A stretch of DNA of 64,000 bases. Origin: Sinohyriopsis cumingii (taxonomy: Eukaryota > Mollusca > Bivalvia > Unionida > Unionidae). This document shows positions 39,563-49,878 of this stretch, in pieces (position 1 is the stretch's first letter; each line of letters opens with the position of its first letter). The translations under genes and the position numbers were made by a program. The DNA is taken from positions 55,945,360-56,009,359 of the forward strand of contig CM068842.1 in NCBI GenBank assembly GCA_028554795.2. Reading direction: 5' to 3'. The notes under the pieces are model-generated. The model did no database searches and had not been told where the DNA came from. It was given only the letters and a program-made list of their open reading frames with translations.

Positions 39563-40859
39563 TATCAGTAAACTCCACCAACCCTGAATTCAGTATTAAT
39601 TTTCCAACCTCGATTCCAGTAAAGGAAATAGCACTTGCGCAGTTACGAGTATACTACAGTTGGCCAAATATCAGATCAAAATCATTCTGTGGATTGCCAG
39701 CAAATAATTTGTTAGTATTTGCGAATGAAAATAAAGATGATGGTACTCCCGACTGGCAGGTTGTTGGAATATCCACGGGAAGATATCAAATCGAACAAAT
39801 CAATGATGAATTTCAACATGGAATAAAATCGATAACTGGACGAGAATATAAGATTGCTATAATAGTCCATGAACCAACGCTATCAGCCGCGGTAGAGATA
39901 AATTCTCCCAATTACGTTGTTGATATTTTTATCAGTCGTTGATCAGATCAGTGTGAGGATGGCCCGAAGTTGCACCTGAGTATCATGGACCGCCAGAACC
40001 AAAGCAGTCTGATTTTATCACTAACAAAAAGAAGTATATCAAGGAACTAGAATATCGAAGAAAATATCCGTGGATAGAAAATTACCGTTGTGATTCGACT
40101 TAAAATCCTTGGATTAAAAATCCTTGGTATAAAAAGTTTTAAAAAAAAAAAGAATAATAGGCGACTTATATTCCCATGATGATACATTGAATCTGATTGT
40201 CATTTAATAATTTATCAAATAATTTTCCAAACCTATCAACGTCGAGTTTAGACAATCATTAAATCAATTACAAAATTTATTTTCCAGCGCTACACAACAC
40301 TACAACGATGATATAAAACAAGAAATCAGTGCAAAGATATAACATCTAAATCAGGTTATGTCAGATCTTGAATATATGAATAATACTGTTATTTTGAATA
40401 TAAATCGCCCCGGCAGTGAATTTGTTGATTACCATGGAAAACCCTGCACAATAACCATTAAACAGTTGTTTCTAAAACACTATGCGATCGAAGAAGAACA
40501 ATTACAAGATCTCATATTTCCAGGATTTGAAACTATCCAACTAAAAAAACTTAATCAACATTCTCAACAATGAGTTTTTTTTAAAAATACTATAGGCATG
40601 GAGAAAAATAACGCCGCCACCAAGTATTCTCAGATACAACAATGGTTAGCAAGGTGAAGGCCGTCATATTTCGCCGGGAATTGTAAATATAACCTCAACG
40701 ATTGCGGTCAATCTTGTATGTGACGTAATTGATGGCAGCTACCAGACAAACACCGACGTATCAAATCAGGCGCAGCAGGGATATATCCTATATACTTTTA
40801 CACCGCAAGTACCACCCGGATATCTGACCACTTGCTTGACTTTCGTAGAGAAGTTTTAA
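39559..40859 (+). pseudogene. Penton-like minor capsid protein (element 1)
   Basis: ATG 39559 opens a 127-residue frame with NPEFSINFPTSIPVKEIALAQLRVYYSWPNI. This layout, a polar start with a beta strand and then 'drive to membrane or surface', resembles the penton-like proteins of Polintons. Further parts are at 40358-40573 and 40678-40859, the latter with DGSYQTNTD and YTFTPQVPPGY. Stops and shifts separate them. Position after the capsid block supports a vertex capsid protein. The call is moderate because the beta-sandwich is not visible to the eye. Confidence 0.5.
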
Positions 40860-41497
40860 GTCTGAATTTATATGTGTGGTCTTAATGATTTTATCAAAAG
40901 ACAACACATACTTGAAAAACATGAGAAAATTGCATAATAATCTCCCTCCTTGTATCTTGACTCTGTCAAGGGGACACGTTTTTTTTACTGACAAATTGAA
41001 CAAAATCAGTATTTTTAAAAAAGACTAAAATCTGACATACTTTTACTTTCGTTTTCGCGAAATGACTTTCATTTTCAGATATAATCTTTCTTAATTCTCT
41101 TATGCGAGTATTGATTGTTTTCCTTCGTATTCACAAGACAGTTCTAATCTAATTTTTTCTATTGCGCGAGAGAAAGAGACGAATTCCCATACTTCAGTTT
41201 CTTTTACTGTACCCAACGATTGGAACATGGCCCCTTTGAATTCGCTTCACAAATTTGTACTCTGATGGAAGTGTGTATCCACCTTCGAATTTACGTTCTC
41301 GCAATGTTTCAAATCAGAGATAATTTTTTCAGAATTTAGCTCATCAGATATATTTAAGCCGTCATGTTTTAATTTTTAATAGCAGAAACAATATCATTGA
41401 TATTTTCGTAATTCATTATACAGTATATAATATATCTTTAAATTATATTTCTTAACCATGTGATATAATACAATTGTGTAAAACGCAACGTCTAGAT
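40860..41497. other. element 1 interior, nothing recognised
   Basis: Between the penton-like remnant and the hairpin element. No coding frame with a recognisable product. Confidence 0.4.
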
Positions 41498-41760
41498 TAC
41501 TGAAGAAAATATATGACTTACCTCTGCTGTTTTGCACTTCAGTCTGACTGGGACAGAAAAATTCTCCATCTTTTGTAGTTATACACAGATGTTTCCAGTG
41601 AATCATGTGAATTCCCAAAATAACTCATCATGTAAACTCCCAAAATGACTCATCGCTTGATTCACTGGAAACATCTGTATATAAAAGATGAAAAAATTTT
41701 CTATCTCAGTGTAGACTGAAGCGCAAAGCAGCAGAGGTAAGTGAAATATTTTCTTCAATG
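41498..41760. mobile_element. Hairpin MITE inside element 1
   Basis: Two arms of more than 100 bp (41498-41625 and about 41645-41760) are inverted copies with a few mismatches. The left arm contains tgacttacctctgctg and cagatgtttccagtgaatca, and the right arm has their inverse. The centre is near 41635. Likely an inserted MITE or an inverted duplication. Confidence 0.6.
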
Positions 41761-41966
41761 TGCTTTGTCAATTATCACGTAGACATTTCAATTGTGTGAT
41801 CGCGGCAGCTACAATGATAAAAAAATAATTAATCAGTAACAAACGAGATAACTGCTTAATTAATCTAACGGAGAAAACTTAGCTTGATGGAGTTGTCCGT
41901 ATCTAACACTACTGGAACATAGTAAAATGAAATCAATTGTTCATTCTTCTGCGAAAAGGCTGATTT

Positions 41967-42413
41967 TTATATTTTATCTGCAACACGTTGTACCCCACGT
42001 GGGTTAATACCGGAATACTTACCAGCCGCGTTCATTGACAAATATTATTTCATTACCGGTCTTAATATTTACAGATTTAAATGCCTTCATTGCAACTGTT
42101 TTACATCTCCCAGTATTACCGAACTTGCAATTCACACTCTGTGTGATAGCTTGTACGTTATCCAAAGAGTTATTGAGGTTTTTGTCCGTCAGTATGATCG
42201 ATCACAAGACCGTCTTTGATCTCCCCGTTAAAAGTCTCGTATACCTATGATTGTAATACATTTTCTTCTCAACAGTAAATCTAAGATAACCAGCATTATC
42301 AACAACACCAACTTGTTATTTTTTGTCGACAGTGTCTGATTACATCATAACGAGATGCTTCATAATTCTTGATGATTGGATGTCTGATGTCTGACAAATT
42401 CTTTTTGCTCCAT
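41967..42413 (-). pseudogene. HNH homing-type endonuclease remnant
   Basis: ATG 42413 lies just after a TATATAAAATGG word. Short minus-strand frames then read in order: HPIIKNYEASRYDV, GYLRFTVEKKMYYNH, YETFNGEIKDGLVIDHTDG, NLNNSLDNVQAITQSVNC and GINPRGVQRVAD. The DH followed by the N...N and a Cys-rich tail is the HNH fold signature, and the last piece resembles a NUMOD-type DNA-binding helix. At least four shifts or stops separate the pieces. HNH enzymes cut DNA and are common passengers in large DNA viruses and virophages. Confidence 0.6.
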
Positions 42414-42562
42414 TTTATATAAATATTATTTGTCTAAATTATAATTTGTCTTTACAAATCTAGCTACATAATCTTCAGGGTTTCTTAGAACCTTATCGTG
42501 TAGATTTTTATCAAGGTTCTTGACAATGTCAAGGTTGTTTTTTTTTAAATCATATTATCGTT

Positions 42563-42658
42563 TTAGTTCTCTTTATTTTTTTTACCATCGCATTGCACAC
42601 ACAACTGTGTTTTCCCTCTAATTCCAACACCACACCGTAAACAGGGTTTTGGACCTTG
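42563..42658 (-). pseudogene. Zinc-ribbon fragment cut by a SINE
   Basis: A minus-strand frame shows two CxxC pairs (CLRC and CVQC), a four-Cys zinc ribbon, and ends at TAA 42563-42565. The frame is interrupted at its 5' side by the SINE at 42671-42789. It could be a transcription or DNA-binding accessory factor of the element. Confidence 0.45.
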
Positions 42659-42670
42659 ACTTCCTCTCCG

Positions 42671-42789
42671 GTGGGTCGGTGGTTCTTTCCGGGGATTTCC
42701 TGGGTTCTTCCTCCACCATTAATACTGGCCGCCATGTATAGCCTATCGCGTGCTGAAAAATGGCGTTAAACCCTACAACAACAACAACA
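42671..42789 (+). mobile_element. 5'-truncated SINE inserted in element 1
   Basis: A plus-strand copy of the SINE family. Only the distal body and tail remain (gcgttaaaccctacaacaacaacaaca). It is flanked by a perfect 12-bp target duplication acttcctctccg at 42659-42670 and 42790-42801. It inserted after the viral element did. Confidence 0.85.
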
Positions 42790-42951
42790 ACTTCCTCTCC
42801 GTACATTTTGCAAATGTTGTCCGCAGAATTCATTTACACAAGATTTGTTTCAAGGAGTTGCAGACCCCATCATCAGCCACTTGCAGTGGTTCCTTGTTTG
42901 AGTCATTGTATATATAATATTTTTAATTTAAATACTTGTCTAAAATATAAT

Positions 42952-44739
42952 ATGGAAGAGTTTGAGAGATTATTTACAATCAAGCCTTGGAAAACTTCGT
43001 TTTCTGAATCCAGATTTGATCTTGACAGAAGAACTCCACACTTGCAGAGGCGAGCTCTGGCTGATCCGACGAATAATCTGATTAATAATATTCGAGATGC
43101 TAAAAAATTTTTTCGCGACGATGGTGCATCTCACGTTTGGTCAACATTCAAAATTATACGCGATGACAACGGTGTCGACGAAGTCATTGATGCTACAATG
43201 AACGATGAGAAGGCGAAAAGGATTATTAATTGTCTTGACGATCAAAGATATTTTTTTAGAATAAAGTTTATTGTATTATCAGAAATAGACAATCCCAGTG
43301 CTGGGTGGATTGTCCGTGACAATCGTGACCCTGTCCCTGTTAATTGGAAAACAGCTGTGCTAAGTAAAAATTCCAAAACCAGGAATGTTGATTGGTATTG
43401 ATAAACCATATTATGAACAAGTATATTCTATAACAGAGGTTATTTATGGAATTTATTCTCTAAATGATAAACCCAACATCGATGATCTTGCGCCAATGAG
43501 ATTGTCAAGAGTAAATTGTGTAGCTGAACGAATAATCGAACATTTTACAGACGCAATACATAGAAATGGGTTAACGGATCAGCGATGTGAAAAAATAAAC
43601 AAATGGGCTGAATCAGTCAAGGATACCAGAGCTACAATAAATGTTGTCGCTAAGTTACTAAAAACACTAAAATTCCCAATAAAAGTAGCAACGATAACAG
43701 GAGAGATTTTACATGATTCAAAACATTATAAAAAGAGGACAGCTCCAATAAATATCGTTGATCATAATTCGCACGCGTGGACTAGCGCAGTAACAATATT
43801 TCCACAAGATCGAACCGTAAGATTTTACCATCAAGACTCTGAGAGAAACATGTTTGATTTTATTCACAAAATAAGCAAAAATGATCCTGTATCAGTATGG
43901 CTATTTAAGAGTTCCGATGATGAAAAATATGACCAATTTGTACGACCTATAGGCGAATTATATCGTATAGGATCTCTTCATGAAGAAATAAAAAATCTTG
44001 CGGATAAATTTTCAACTGAGAATACTGAACAATTGTTGAATAATTGTTTTATAGTTCCATCTGTTGCAGCTCACTTTGCAAGAGATAAAAATTAGTGGAA
44101 GCCAACACGATTTGAATTTCTTGAAGATGTACAACTAAGTTGCTGCGAGTGTAGTCATGGCGGATTGTGGAATACCGAGTATGACCATCAATGATGTTAT
44201 CTCGGTTGATATGGTCGCGTGTTATCCGGGGAGTTCTCTTGATTACGGACAGTGTTCTGGATATTTTAAAAGATTTGGACACCCCACACACGAGTTGACT
44301 AGAGTATCAATAAACGGACCCCTACCTGATTTTGATCTAACTGGATTTGCTTGTGTTGAGTCATTCGAGTTTGCTGAAGGTCTTCATCCGATCTGTTATG
44401 TTTGGTTTGGTAGACACTTTTTAGAACAAAATGTGGGCACCAATAGTGCTGTTACGATATATGCTTGATTGTAAAATACTAATATCGTTAATTGTAAGTG
44501 AGGCAATTATATCATACCGTCCTCAGAAAGAAGTTTGGTTACCACCACCTGATGAAAATAAAACCGCAAAGGATCTTGGCAGAAGAATAATCAGTAAATT
44601 TACTCAAGGTGGAGCATATGATCATAAACGACATTATGCACGATTGATCATAGACGATGTTGAATATGATTTTATAATTGCTGATGCAATGAAGAGAAAT
44701 ATATTTGTAAGTCGAGAAAATGCTTACTTGTCTAACTGA
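42952..44739 (+). pseudogene. Protein-primed DNA polymerase B, truncated (element 1)
   Basis: ATG 42952 follows a TATA-rich stretch. Frame 1 runs to 43401; a shift leads to 43385-44095, stopped by TAG 44093-44095. A further shift near 44170 enters a frame with DVISVDMVACYPGSS (palm motif A, about 44180-44225) and FKRFGHPTHELTRVSINGPLP. A third shift near 44440 enters a frame with ISKFTQGG (the region of motif B). The frame ends at TGA 44737-44739, before motif C (the DTDS-type catalytic pair). The motif order and the long N-terminal domain fit the protein-primed polymerases of Polinton-like viruses. About the last quarter is missing. Confidence 0.7.
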
Positions 44740-44745
44740 ACACGA

Positions 44746-45042
44746 TTAGGTACAATTGTTAGTTATATTGAAAGCATATTTGTATGTTAATTGACGTCTA
44801 CCTATTTTGATGGTATCGTGTGGTAAAAATAAAATGACACCTTGATGAACTTCATTTGGCACGCTAACATCAAAATGTGCATGTTGAATAATTTTAGGTG
44901 GTGGTGGATACATTTGCCATATTGCCTGTCGTGCTAACCATTTTTCAGCAGCAACACGTGTAACATTTGCTGCTTCAGCGAGTTTACTACTCGCTGCTCT
45001 ACCCTTCCAATATCCTCTTGGACTATAATAAATTGACTCCAT
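44746..45042 (-). pseudogene. Retrovirus-type integrase, N-terminal fragment
   Basis: ATG 45042 starts a 98-residue frame beginning ESIYYSPRGYWKG. A helix-turn-helix-like region (SKLAEAANVTRVAAEKWLARQA) and then FDVSVPNEVHQGVILFLPHD follow, which align with the start of Polinton integrases up to the first catalytic strand. The residue that should be the first catalytic Asp after the HQ is not Asp here. The frame then diverges and ends. The remaining two thirds, including the other catalytic acids, are gone, apparently with the 3' end of PolB. Confidence 0.65.
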
Positions 45043-45064
45043 TATAATAATAATAATCGGTTGA

Positions 45065-45411
45065 TTAATTACCAGCTCCTAATGTTAGTTTACGCTTCAT
45101 CGCAGATCTCATCAACCAATTAGCTAATGATTCTTTGAAAGATTTATTTTTTTATGGAATTTAACGCATGAATTAATTTTACATCTGCGATATGTCGCTG
45201 CTGAAGATCTTTACTTTTATAAGCTACATCATGTGTGTGACACGCTTTATCAATAGCGTTTACTGGATACTCACCAGGACTTGGCTGATCTTGGTTATCG
45301 AGTCTGAAATCAAATCTGGTACCAGGACCGCAATAATTATATCCTGGAAGGTGTTTTTCTCCTGGGTACTTAGTCCATGGTGTTCCTGGTAACTTTGTTA
45401 CTGCGCGGCAT
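45065..45411 (-). pseudogene. Phospholipase A2-like virion protein
   Basis: Minus-strand frame with LPGYNYCGPGTRF followed by AIDKACHTHDVAY. The YCGPGT is the calcium-binding loop and the HD in the second motif is the catalytic His-Asp pair, as in parvovirus VP1-type PLA2 domains; similar domains are reported in Polinton-like viruses. The region lies at about 45210-45350. The likely start is ATG 45411, with a shift near 45390-45405; the frame stops at TAA 45144-45146, after which another frame stays open to 45065. It sits 5' of the integrase and diverges from the ATPase gene. In parvoviruses this activity helps escape from endosomes. Confidence 0.65.
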
Positions 45412-45613
45412 TATCACCTCCTTTTATTTTTGTCTTGCCCGTTGGTTTGTCAGCGGAAATAAACTTAAATATTTGGGTACCACATCATTCACACTTGCCC
45501 TTTGAGTGCTTGTAGTTTATTTTTCGTCGTTGTAGTCGTTAGTCCACTTGTGGGGGTGTGCGTCCCGCATTTTACACAATATAAATCCATATTATTTCTT
45601 ATATTTCTATAAC

Positions 45614-46305
45614 ATGGATGTCATTGATTTTTGAGCAACACGAAAGCAAGAGCCGGTCAAGCATCATCCAGCGCTACCAAATTCTGTCCGAATGATTATA
45701 ATTGGCCCGTCCGGGTCTGGAAAACACAACTGTTACTTAATTTAATAATGAGGTGGATCAAATGGGATAAATTGTATTTAGTTGCTCCGTCAGCTGATGA
45801 TCAGAGATGTTACGAAGTACTTAAGGATTTTAGTGAAAATGCAAAGTTGTTAAACGAAGACGTTATTGAATTTATTACTGATATTAATGATGCGTCATCC
45901 GTAGATGACTTTGATGGATTTATTAACAATTTAGTTGTATATGATGATGTAATGCTAGACAAACAGTCAAATCCAGCTCGGATATTTTCCCAAGGCAGGC
46001 ATAAAAACACGGATGTGATTTATGTTACTAAGTGGTATACGCAAATACCTAAAGTGAACATAGACAACTGTAATATTTTAGTTGTATTTAACGGAGTTGA
46101 TACACATACTCTGCGAAATATTCACCAGACTTGGTGTAGCGGTGATATGGATATAATTAAGTTTAGAAATTTATTTAGTCAGGCTCAGTCAACCCTGCAT
46201 GGATTTATAACAATAAACTTACATGACCCCCGATCACAATATTGTATAGGTTTTGATAAAAAATTTTGGATAGCAGCAACGAGGATGCGATCTCTTCTAA
46301 GATAG
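45614..46305 (+). pseudogene. A32-like packaging ATPase (element 1)
   Basis: ATG 45614 opens a frame with TGA 45632-45634. The same frame then carries IIIGPSGSGK (Walker A, 45704-45727), and a one-base shift follows within the motif. The rest (45730-46305) is open with LVVYDDVMLD (Walker B) and a long C-terminal part. The order and length match the FtsK/HerA-type ATPases (A32 family) that pump DNA into capsids. Compare the intact copy at 58989-59717. Confidence 0.75.
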
Positions 46306-46405
46306 GCTGTATAGACTTTTTTGCCAGCCCTTCCAATGGAGCCTTCCTTCTTGAAAGCTTCATTTTTCAAAATGGAACCTTTCTCTTCTAAGGTAAGTCG
46401 TACAG
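46282..46405. repeat. Short direct repeat next to the right TIR
   Basis: tctcttctaag(a/g)ta...gtcgtacagacttctttgct occurs twice (about 46290 and 46380), spaced about 90 bp. Both lie just inside the right TIR and one joins into it. Confidence 0.5.
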
Positions 46406-46449
46406 ACTTCTTTGCTCAGATTTATTGGGGTTGGTTCACCCCCTCTGCT
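46406..46449 (-). repeat. Element 1 right terminal inverted repeat
   Basis: Ends ...GGTTCACCCCCTCTGCT. Inverse of 34293-34336 at 40 of 44 positions. Confidence 0.9.
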
Positions 46450-48526
46450 GTTAACTGGTTAACTCACCTTGACGAAATTAAAATAGCATATGAACTTAAG
46501 GAGCTAACAATGCAAAACACATATTTTTCACAGACTACATAACATTGTTATGAACTATCGCATAACTTTACAATGATGAATAAAATACTAATATAAGACA
46601 TAAACGACAGTGTGACATTAAATTTTGGTCGATTTAACAAATATAGGCATTATAAAAGACAACATGTGGTTGAATTATTTCATACCTGCATTTTGATATA
46701 CATTGATGTTTCAGATTGTGTACCAGATTTGGCAAAATCAATTTGCCAATTTCACGTCTACTTCTAGATGAGGAAGCTGTTGTCAGAATGTAAAATACCA
46801 TAACCAGTTATCGATGCATTTAACTTGGATATTAAAATCATGACCTAACACAATTTCATTTGATAAGTTACAATTTCAGAATTTCATCACGACATGACTG
46901 GACCAAGTGAAGAATAAATACTTGATTATTAATGGAACAGAAGAATGTTAAAATGTACACCATTGTTTATGGGGAACATTCGTCACCTGTTGTATTTGTC
47001 GGCTACAAATTTAACTACACTGATGGGTCAGATACTGTGGAGTATTGGAGGACATTCTCAACTGATCAGATGAATGTCATGACAGACAAGGAAGATCCTA
47101 CAGGTTGTGCATACTTCTTTTTGCAAGACAAGAATGGCCTGACAGATGAGGGAATATTTAGTTTGAAAGAAAGTATCAGATCCTACGTAATTTACTATTT
47201 GGATGAACAGGTTAAAAAGAGAACATCAGTCTTTTTTGGCAGTATTAGTGGTAACAAGTTAATGGCATTATTCCTTCTTGGTAGTATTAGACACTGTTAA
47301 AATATTAATTGCGTTGTTCCTTCTCGGACAGCAAAATTATGACAGAGATTTAAACAGGGCGGTTCAGTTCCAATTATACTTTGAAAGTTTTCATGTGGGA
47401 ATGATTGTACCTTTTTGTTACCGAATGGCATGGTTCTGGAAATGGCCAGTATAGTTGGATACAGGAACATTTGACGGAAAACCAATGACACGTTCAAACG
47501 TAAGTTGTACCTACCATCAATACTGAAGTAAACAAAAGAGCCATTCAGGATGCTGATAAAAAATGTGCGACAGTACGAACAAAAAATTGTACACGCCCAA
47601 AAATGGAGAAAAAAAATAATTGTGTAAATGTTACAGAAGAACCATCTTGGTATTTCTGCAAAATACGTATGTACTGGTGACGATACTGTCATGTCTACTA
47701 ATTACGTTTAAAAGCTCATCACAAGTTGGAGAATAAAAAATAATACAACTAGAAAATAAACGATCATTTATTTACACACTTTCATACTTATGGTTGTGGG
47801 AGCTGGTGTGGTTTTTTTTTTAAAGAAATCTTTTTATTTGTATTTTTCATTAAGTGTTCTGGATGCTTTGTTTACACATTTTACCTGGTTATATTGATGC
47901 GAGCTAACTAATGTCCAGTTCAGTTAGGAAAGAAACAGGCTGTGCAGTAGTCCTAAGCAATCAGCCAATCACGCTTCCAAAAATACCATAAAATACAAAG
48001 TAATGCAGATGATGCTCTTTAGGATAAACCAAGCAAATAATCGGCAGAACTAGTTACGGTAAATAAAAAGATTTAAAAAAACAGATTCATTTGGAGTGGG
48101 GCGAGTAGGTGGAGCAAGAAATGAAGTAGGAGTTAGGAAAGTATGAGAAGTCAAGGGAGTAAGAGGATGTGGGACTGAAGAAAAGCACGTACTTCTTACC
48201 AAATTTAGATACAGCAACTCATATCATCATTGCAACCGCTGTAAACACTTGTTCTCATTGTTACAAATTTTCTTTGAACATTTGTATTAGTCTTTCCATG
48301 AGAGGGATCATTGTTTCATTGTTTTCCAAGCTCAACTCGCAAATATTTTCGAATTGCTTGATATTTCCACCAAGTTTTATCATCATAATTCCGACATTCA
48401 CATTTATTATTGAATATATCTATCAAGATAATTTTTTCTTGCTTAATTTTGACTTAAAGTTTTCTAATCTGTTTGTCAAGGTGTCATTTGTTCTATTTTG
48501 ACAACTTCTATAGTATTGAAGTGGGA
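46450..48526. other. spacer between the two viral elements
   Basis: AT-rich host DNA. It contains one open frame (46932-47300, listed separately), a complementary open frame at 47297-47692 that shows no domain, and no repeat of note. Confidence 0.4.
46932..47300 (+). CDS. Unassigned ORF, possible small host or viral gene
   Basis: A 122-residue frame from ATG 46932 to TAA 47298-47300. It has mixed polar and aromatic residues (YTIVYGEHSSPVVFVGYKF), no signal peptide or clear transmembrane span. It may be a single-exon gene, an exon with internal splice sites, or chance. Not recognised. Confidence 0.3.
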   Translation: MEQKNVKMYTIVYGEHSSPVVFVGYKFNYTDGSDTVEYWRTFSTDQMNVMTDKEDPTGCAYFFLQDKNGLTDEGIFSLKESIRSYVIYYLDEQVKKRTSVFFGSISGNKLMALFLLGSIRHC

Positions 48527-48790
48527 TACCCAGGGTCTATGGGACTTACCATTAAAAACACCCCTGGGACAATCTGGGGTCTATGTAAATTTAACATGGA
48601 CAAAAACCTTGGGACACTCTAGGGTCTATGGGAATTAACATGGACAAAAACCCCTGGGACTGTATAGGGTCTATGTAAATTTAACATTAATCACTCTGGG
48701 CCACTCTAGGGTCTATGGGAATTAACATGGACAAAAACCCCTGGGACTGTATAGGGTCTATGTAAATTTAACATTAATCACCCTGGGCCT
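48527..48790. repeat. 88-bp minisatellite
   Basis: About three copies of an 88-bp unit made of two related halves (agggtctatgggaattaacatggac and agggtctatgtaaatttaacat). The unit phase is clear at 48610 and 48698. Confidence 0.75.
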
Positions 48791-48807
48791 AGGGGAAGTG
48801 GAACAGG

Positions 48808-48837
48808 GTCGGGACCCTATTTTAATAAGGTCCCGAC
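48808..48837. other. 9-bp perfect hairpin at element 2 border
   Basis: gtcgggacc (48808-48816) pairs with ggtcccgac (48829-48837) around a 12-nt AT-rich loop. It lies between the minisatellite and the first element 2 gene remnants. Confidence 0.45.
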
Positions 48838-48924
48838 ATGATGGGTCTCTATTTTTTTTAAAAAAACTTATAAAAAAAATGGGGTAGGCAATTGAAAGTC
48901 TATCTCTTTTCGAGAGATTGGAGT

Positions 48925-48940
48925 GGCTCTGAAAAGGGCC
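48925..48940. other. GAAA hairpin, third copy (diverged)
   Basis: ggctct-gaaa-agggcc, one GT pair in the stem. Same place relative to gene C as the perfect copies relative to genes A and B. Confidence 0.5.
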
Positions 48941-48959
48941 TTTGGGTTTCTTCTTCTTC

Positions 48960-49498
48960 TTCTAACTCCTTAACTTCTTTATCCATCCCCTTATTTGTTC
49001 CATCATTCCTTTCTTCTTCTTCTTTTCTGTTTCCGGTATCCAGTCCGGGTGACCCATGGCTCGGAACATCTGTTGGATTTTCATCCAGTTAGCGTTTAGT
49101 TTCTCTAGATCTTCCTTTTCTTTCTATTTTCTTCTTCTTTTCTATCTTTTGCCAACCTGTCCTTTATTTTCTCCACTTCTTCATCTATCACCTTTCTCAT
49201 CTTTTCTTCCCCTTTTTCAATTGTTCAACACTCCTTTTGACAAAGGGCCACTCTGACCTTTGTTCTATCTCTTCAAAGAACCTTCTTACCTCTTTTATCT
49301 TCTCCATGGCCTCTTTTATTGTCCCCACTCTGACATAAGGGGGATTTATCAGCCCTCTCAATCTCTTTACTTCTTCTTCAATTAATCCCTCTATCATCTC
49401 CCTGACTAATTTTAGTTCGTTCACGTAGTGCAGACTTATTCTTAACTTCCAATCTCTTTCAATCCTTTCAACTCATTAAACAGTTGGGACACTTCCAT
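48960..49498 (-). pseudogene. Small helical protein gene C
   Basis: ATG 49498 starts a frame with a Leu-rich helix and a stop soon after. The main part is 49197-49424, a 75-residue frame rich in Glu, Lys and Leu (LVREMIEGLIEEEVKRL). A further frame at about 49000-49120 contains RAMGHPDWIPET. Several shifts connect these. The gene shares promoter module, 3' hairpin and helical Glu/Leu style with genes B and A, so it is a decayed member of one tandem family. Function unknown. Confidence 0.5.
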
Positions 49499-49547
49499 CT
49501 TCCTTTTTTATTCCTTAGAATGGTGCGAACGACGAACTTTGTGGGTT

Positions 49548-49583
49548 CTTATAGTTAAAGCGCGGACGTGATGGAAAACATCC
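49548..49583 (-). promoter_or_regulatory. Promoter module of gene C
   Basis: On the minus strand: TTTTCCATCACGTCCGCGC followed after about 7 nt by CTATAAG (TATA box, 49548-49554), which is 50 to 56 bp before the ATG at 49498. A second copy of the upstream motif lies at 49626-49651. Confidence 0.6.
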
Positions 49584-49835
49584 CCTAAAACAAAATTTAT
49601 ATTACCTAGATCATGACCAAACAACGCGCGGACGTGAAGGAAAACATCCCCTACTTTTCTCATTTCATATGATCTACTATCCACATAAGTGAAGCAGCAA
49701 TTAACAAACCCCAAATCTACTATCCACACACGCAAAGCATTAAAATGAAACCCAAATCTACTATCCACACAAACCAACTTAAGCTCATACAAAACACAAT
49801 AATCTACTATCGACACAAACGTAAGTGAGCGCTTA

Positions 49836-49878
<43 letters not shown>

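Larger units (their letters stand above)
34293..46449. mobile_element. Complete decayed Polinton-like element (element 1)
   Basis: A 12.16 kb unit bounded by 44-bp terminal inverted repeats with 5'-AG and CT-3' ends, the form known for Polintons/Mavericks. Between them lie virion genes (pVI-like, major capsid, pX-like, protease, fibre-like, coiled-coil/membrane, penton-like) on the plus strand, an HNH endonuclease and zinc ribbon on the minus strand, then PolB (plus), PLA2-like and integrase (minus), and packaging ATPase (plus). Nearly every gene carries several stops or shifts, so it is an old dead copy. The six bases outside each end (aaactg and gttaac) do not match, so no target duplication remains. 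Confidence 0.85.

Noticed and set aside
34287-46455. Target-site duplication of element 1
   Set aside because: The six bases next to each end (aaactg, gttaac) do not match.
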